6,909 nt of DNA from a bacterium (GTDB lineage: Bacteria > Armatimonadota > Fimbriimonadia > Fimbriimonadales > GBS-DC). Every line of letters starts with the position of its first letter. Within the stretch, counting starts at the first letter, position 1. Shown here piece by piece: positions 5,994 to 6,909 of the stretch. The position numbers and the translations under genes were made by a program. Location: NCBI GenBank assembly GCA_029335935.2, contig JARJMV020000107.1:1-6909 (forward strand), in the 5' to 3' direction. The notes under the pieces were generated by a model that ran no database searches, was not told where the DNA came from, and saw nothing but the letters and a program-made list of their open reading frames with translations.

Positions 5994-6909
5994 GTGCAGC
6001 GAATCAGCGGTTGGGTCTTGACGCTGGGCGTACTGCTCTCGACCATCACGGCGGGCGCAATCGCCCTGCAGCGACTGAAGGTGGAGCAGGCGAACGGTGC
6101 GGTCGAGTTGGTGTTAGATTATCTCGATGTGGCGTTGTGGGCGAGCGCGGACGGCCAGACGGTCGCGCAGTGGCTGGGCGAGTTCAGCACGCCGTTCAGC
6201 GTCGCGCTCACGGAGGGCACGCTCGCCGAGTGGGGCGCTCCGTCAGCCGAGCCGACGCCTACCTACTGGCTCAGCGAGGCGCGGTTCCAGCAGGCGAAGC
6301 GGATGCTGGCGTTGAAAGCGCGGGTGAACCTGTCGCCCCCGACGCAGCCGCCGTTCGTGACGGTGCGCTCCGAGCGCGGCGCTGTGTTCTATGTGGAAGG
6401 CGAGCCGTCGGCTATCGCGCAGATTGGGCTGGGGTTAGACCCTGTGCAGGCGGCGCAGGTGCGTGCAGGGGGTAAGCCGATTGTGGCGCGGCTGTTCAAT
6501 CCGCAGGGCGTCTCGCCGCTCGCGTTGCGGGGCAGTCTCCTGCTCGCGCGCGAGCAGGGCGCGTCGCTGGTTATCTTCGCGGGCGACCAAGTGCTGGGCT
6601 ACCGACGCGGGCTGCAAGCGACCGCGCAGACGATGCAAGCCCACGCGCTCCGATTCGGCGCTATCGAGTTCGCACGGCAGATGGGCGCAGGCAACCTCAC
6701 GCAGGCGATGCCCCACCAGACCGTGCGCGTACACAGCATCGGCGCCGCCGAGTCGTTGACACTCGCGCCCAGCGAAATCGTCGAACGCTCGGAACGCGCC
6801 GTGCAGGAACGCAATATCCGCGTGCTATATCTGCGCGCGGCGGGCGCGGACACTGTGGTTCTGCGTGAGATTATCCAGCAACTCCACACTCGCTTGAGCC
6901 GTTCGGGCT
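5994..6909 (+). CDS. DUF5693 family membrane protein, N-terminal part only (3' end beyond the window)
   Basis: The reading frame from GTG 5994 stays open to the window edge (305 codons seen, no stop). A membrane segment at about residues 5-25 starts the protein and the rest so far is a predicted extracytoplasmic domain. The match to DUF5693 rests on a run of family-typical stretches recognised by eye: AIAQIGLGLDPVQAAQVRAG (140-159), NPQGVSP (169-175), LVIFAGDQVLGYRRGL (192-207), LRFGAIEFARQMG (219-231), VRVHSIGAAE (244-253) and ERSERAVQERNIRVLYLR (264-281). Members I recall continue with several membrane helices at the C-terminus and often sit next to a polysaccharide pyruvyl transferase gene (csaB), which links them to cell-surface polymers; both points are from memory. 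The exact role is unknown. An in-frame GTG at 5970 is less likely because it would lie upstream of the -10 box. Confidence 0.88.
   Translation, partial: MQRISGWVLTLGVLLSTITAGAIALQRLKVEQANGAVELVLDYLDVALWASADGQTVAQWLGEFSTPFSVALTEGTLAEWGAPSAEPTPTYWLSEARFQQAKRMLALKARVNLSPPTQPPFVTVRSERGAVFYVEGEPSAIAQIGLGLDPVQAAQVRAGGKPIVARLFNPQGVSPLALRGSLLLAREQGASLVIFAGDQVLGYRRGLQATAQTMQAHALRFGAIEFARQMGAGNLTQAMPHQTVRVHSIGAAESLTLAPSEIVERSERAVQERNIRVLYLRAAGADTVVLREIIQQLHTRLSRSG

Noticed and set aside
4459..6021. Long open frame on the + strand across the dehydrogenase and cytochrome genes (520 codons)
   Set aside because: It lies antisense to two genes with clear family motifs and signal peptides, has no ribosome site, runs across the divergent promoter region, and its translation resembles no family.
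5975..6475. Open frame on the + strand in another phase over the DUF5693 gene
   Set aside because: The Arg/Gly/Ala-rich translation has no family features, while the overlapping frame from 5994 shows a full run of DUF5693 stretches.

Overview
The window is a gene-dense, GC-rich bacterial chromosome segment. It holds eight genes, of which the first (5' end) and the last (3' end) run off the edges. There are no RNA genes, insertion sequences, CRISPR arrays or phage genes that I can see, and no gene-free stretch longer than 77 bases. The gene content suggests an environmental, possibly thermophilic, deep-branching phylum. Armatimonadota (Fimbriimonadia-like) is my best guess, from the DUF5693 protein, the sorbosone-dehydrogenase-type lipoprotein and the membrane trio. 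This is an inference from family recall, not a measured assignment.

Region 1 (2-3179, + strand) is a tight operon. Three integral membrane proteins of no known function are followed by an M24 (Xaa-Pro-type) metallopeptidase. The gaps between the genes are 11, 1 and 1 nt, and each downstream start has a strong Shine-Dalgarno sequence lying in the end of the gene before it. The three membrane proteins look like members of conserved but unnamed families that I recall occurring together in other phyla. They are the best candidate here for an undescribed system.

Region 2 (3246-4163, + strand) is a cytoplasmic protein made almost wholly of about eight TPR repeats. It has its own ribosome binding site after a 66-nt gap. 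Its stop codon abuts that of the convergent gene on the other strand.

Region 3 (4164-5916, - strand) is a two-gene redox unit. A secreted lipoprotein of the PQQ-dependent glucose/sorbosone dehydrogenase fold is followed, with a 17-nt overlap, by an exported single-heme cytochrome c that could take its electrons.

Region 4 (5994-end, + strand) is the N-terminal part of a DUF5693 membrane protein with a GTG start. It is transcribed divergently from the dehydrogenase. The 77-nt region between the two carries a good -10 box for each gene, placed so close to the start codons that both mRNAs are predicted to be leaderless. The other internal genes, except the overlapping cytochrome gene, have strong Shine-Dalgarno sequences.
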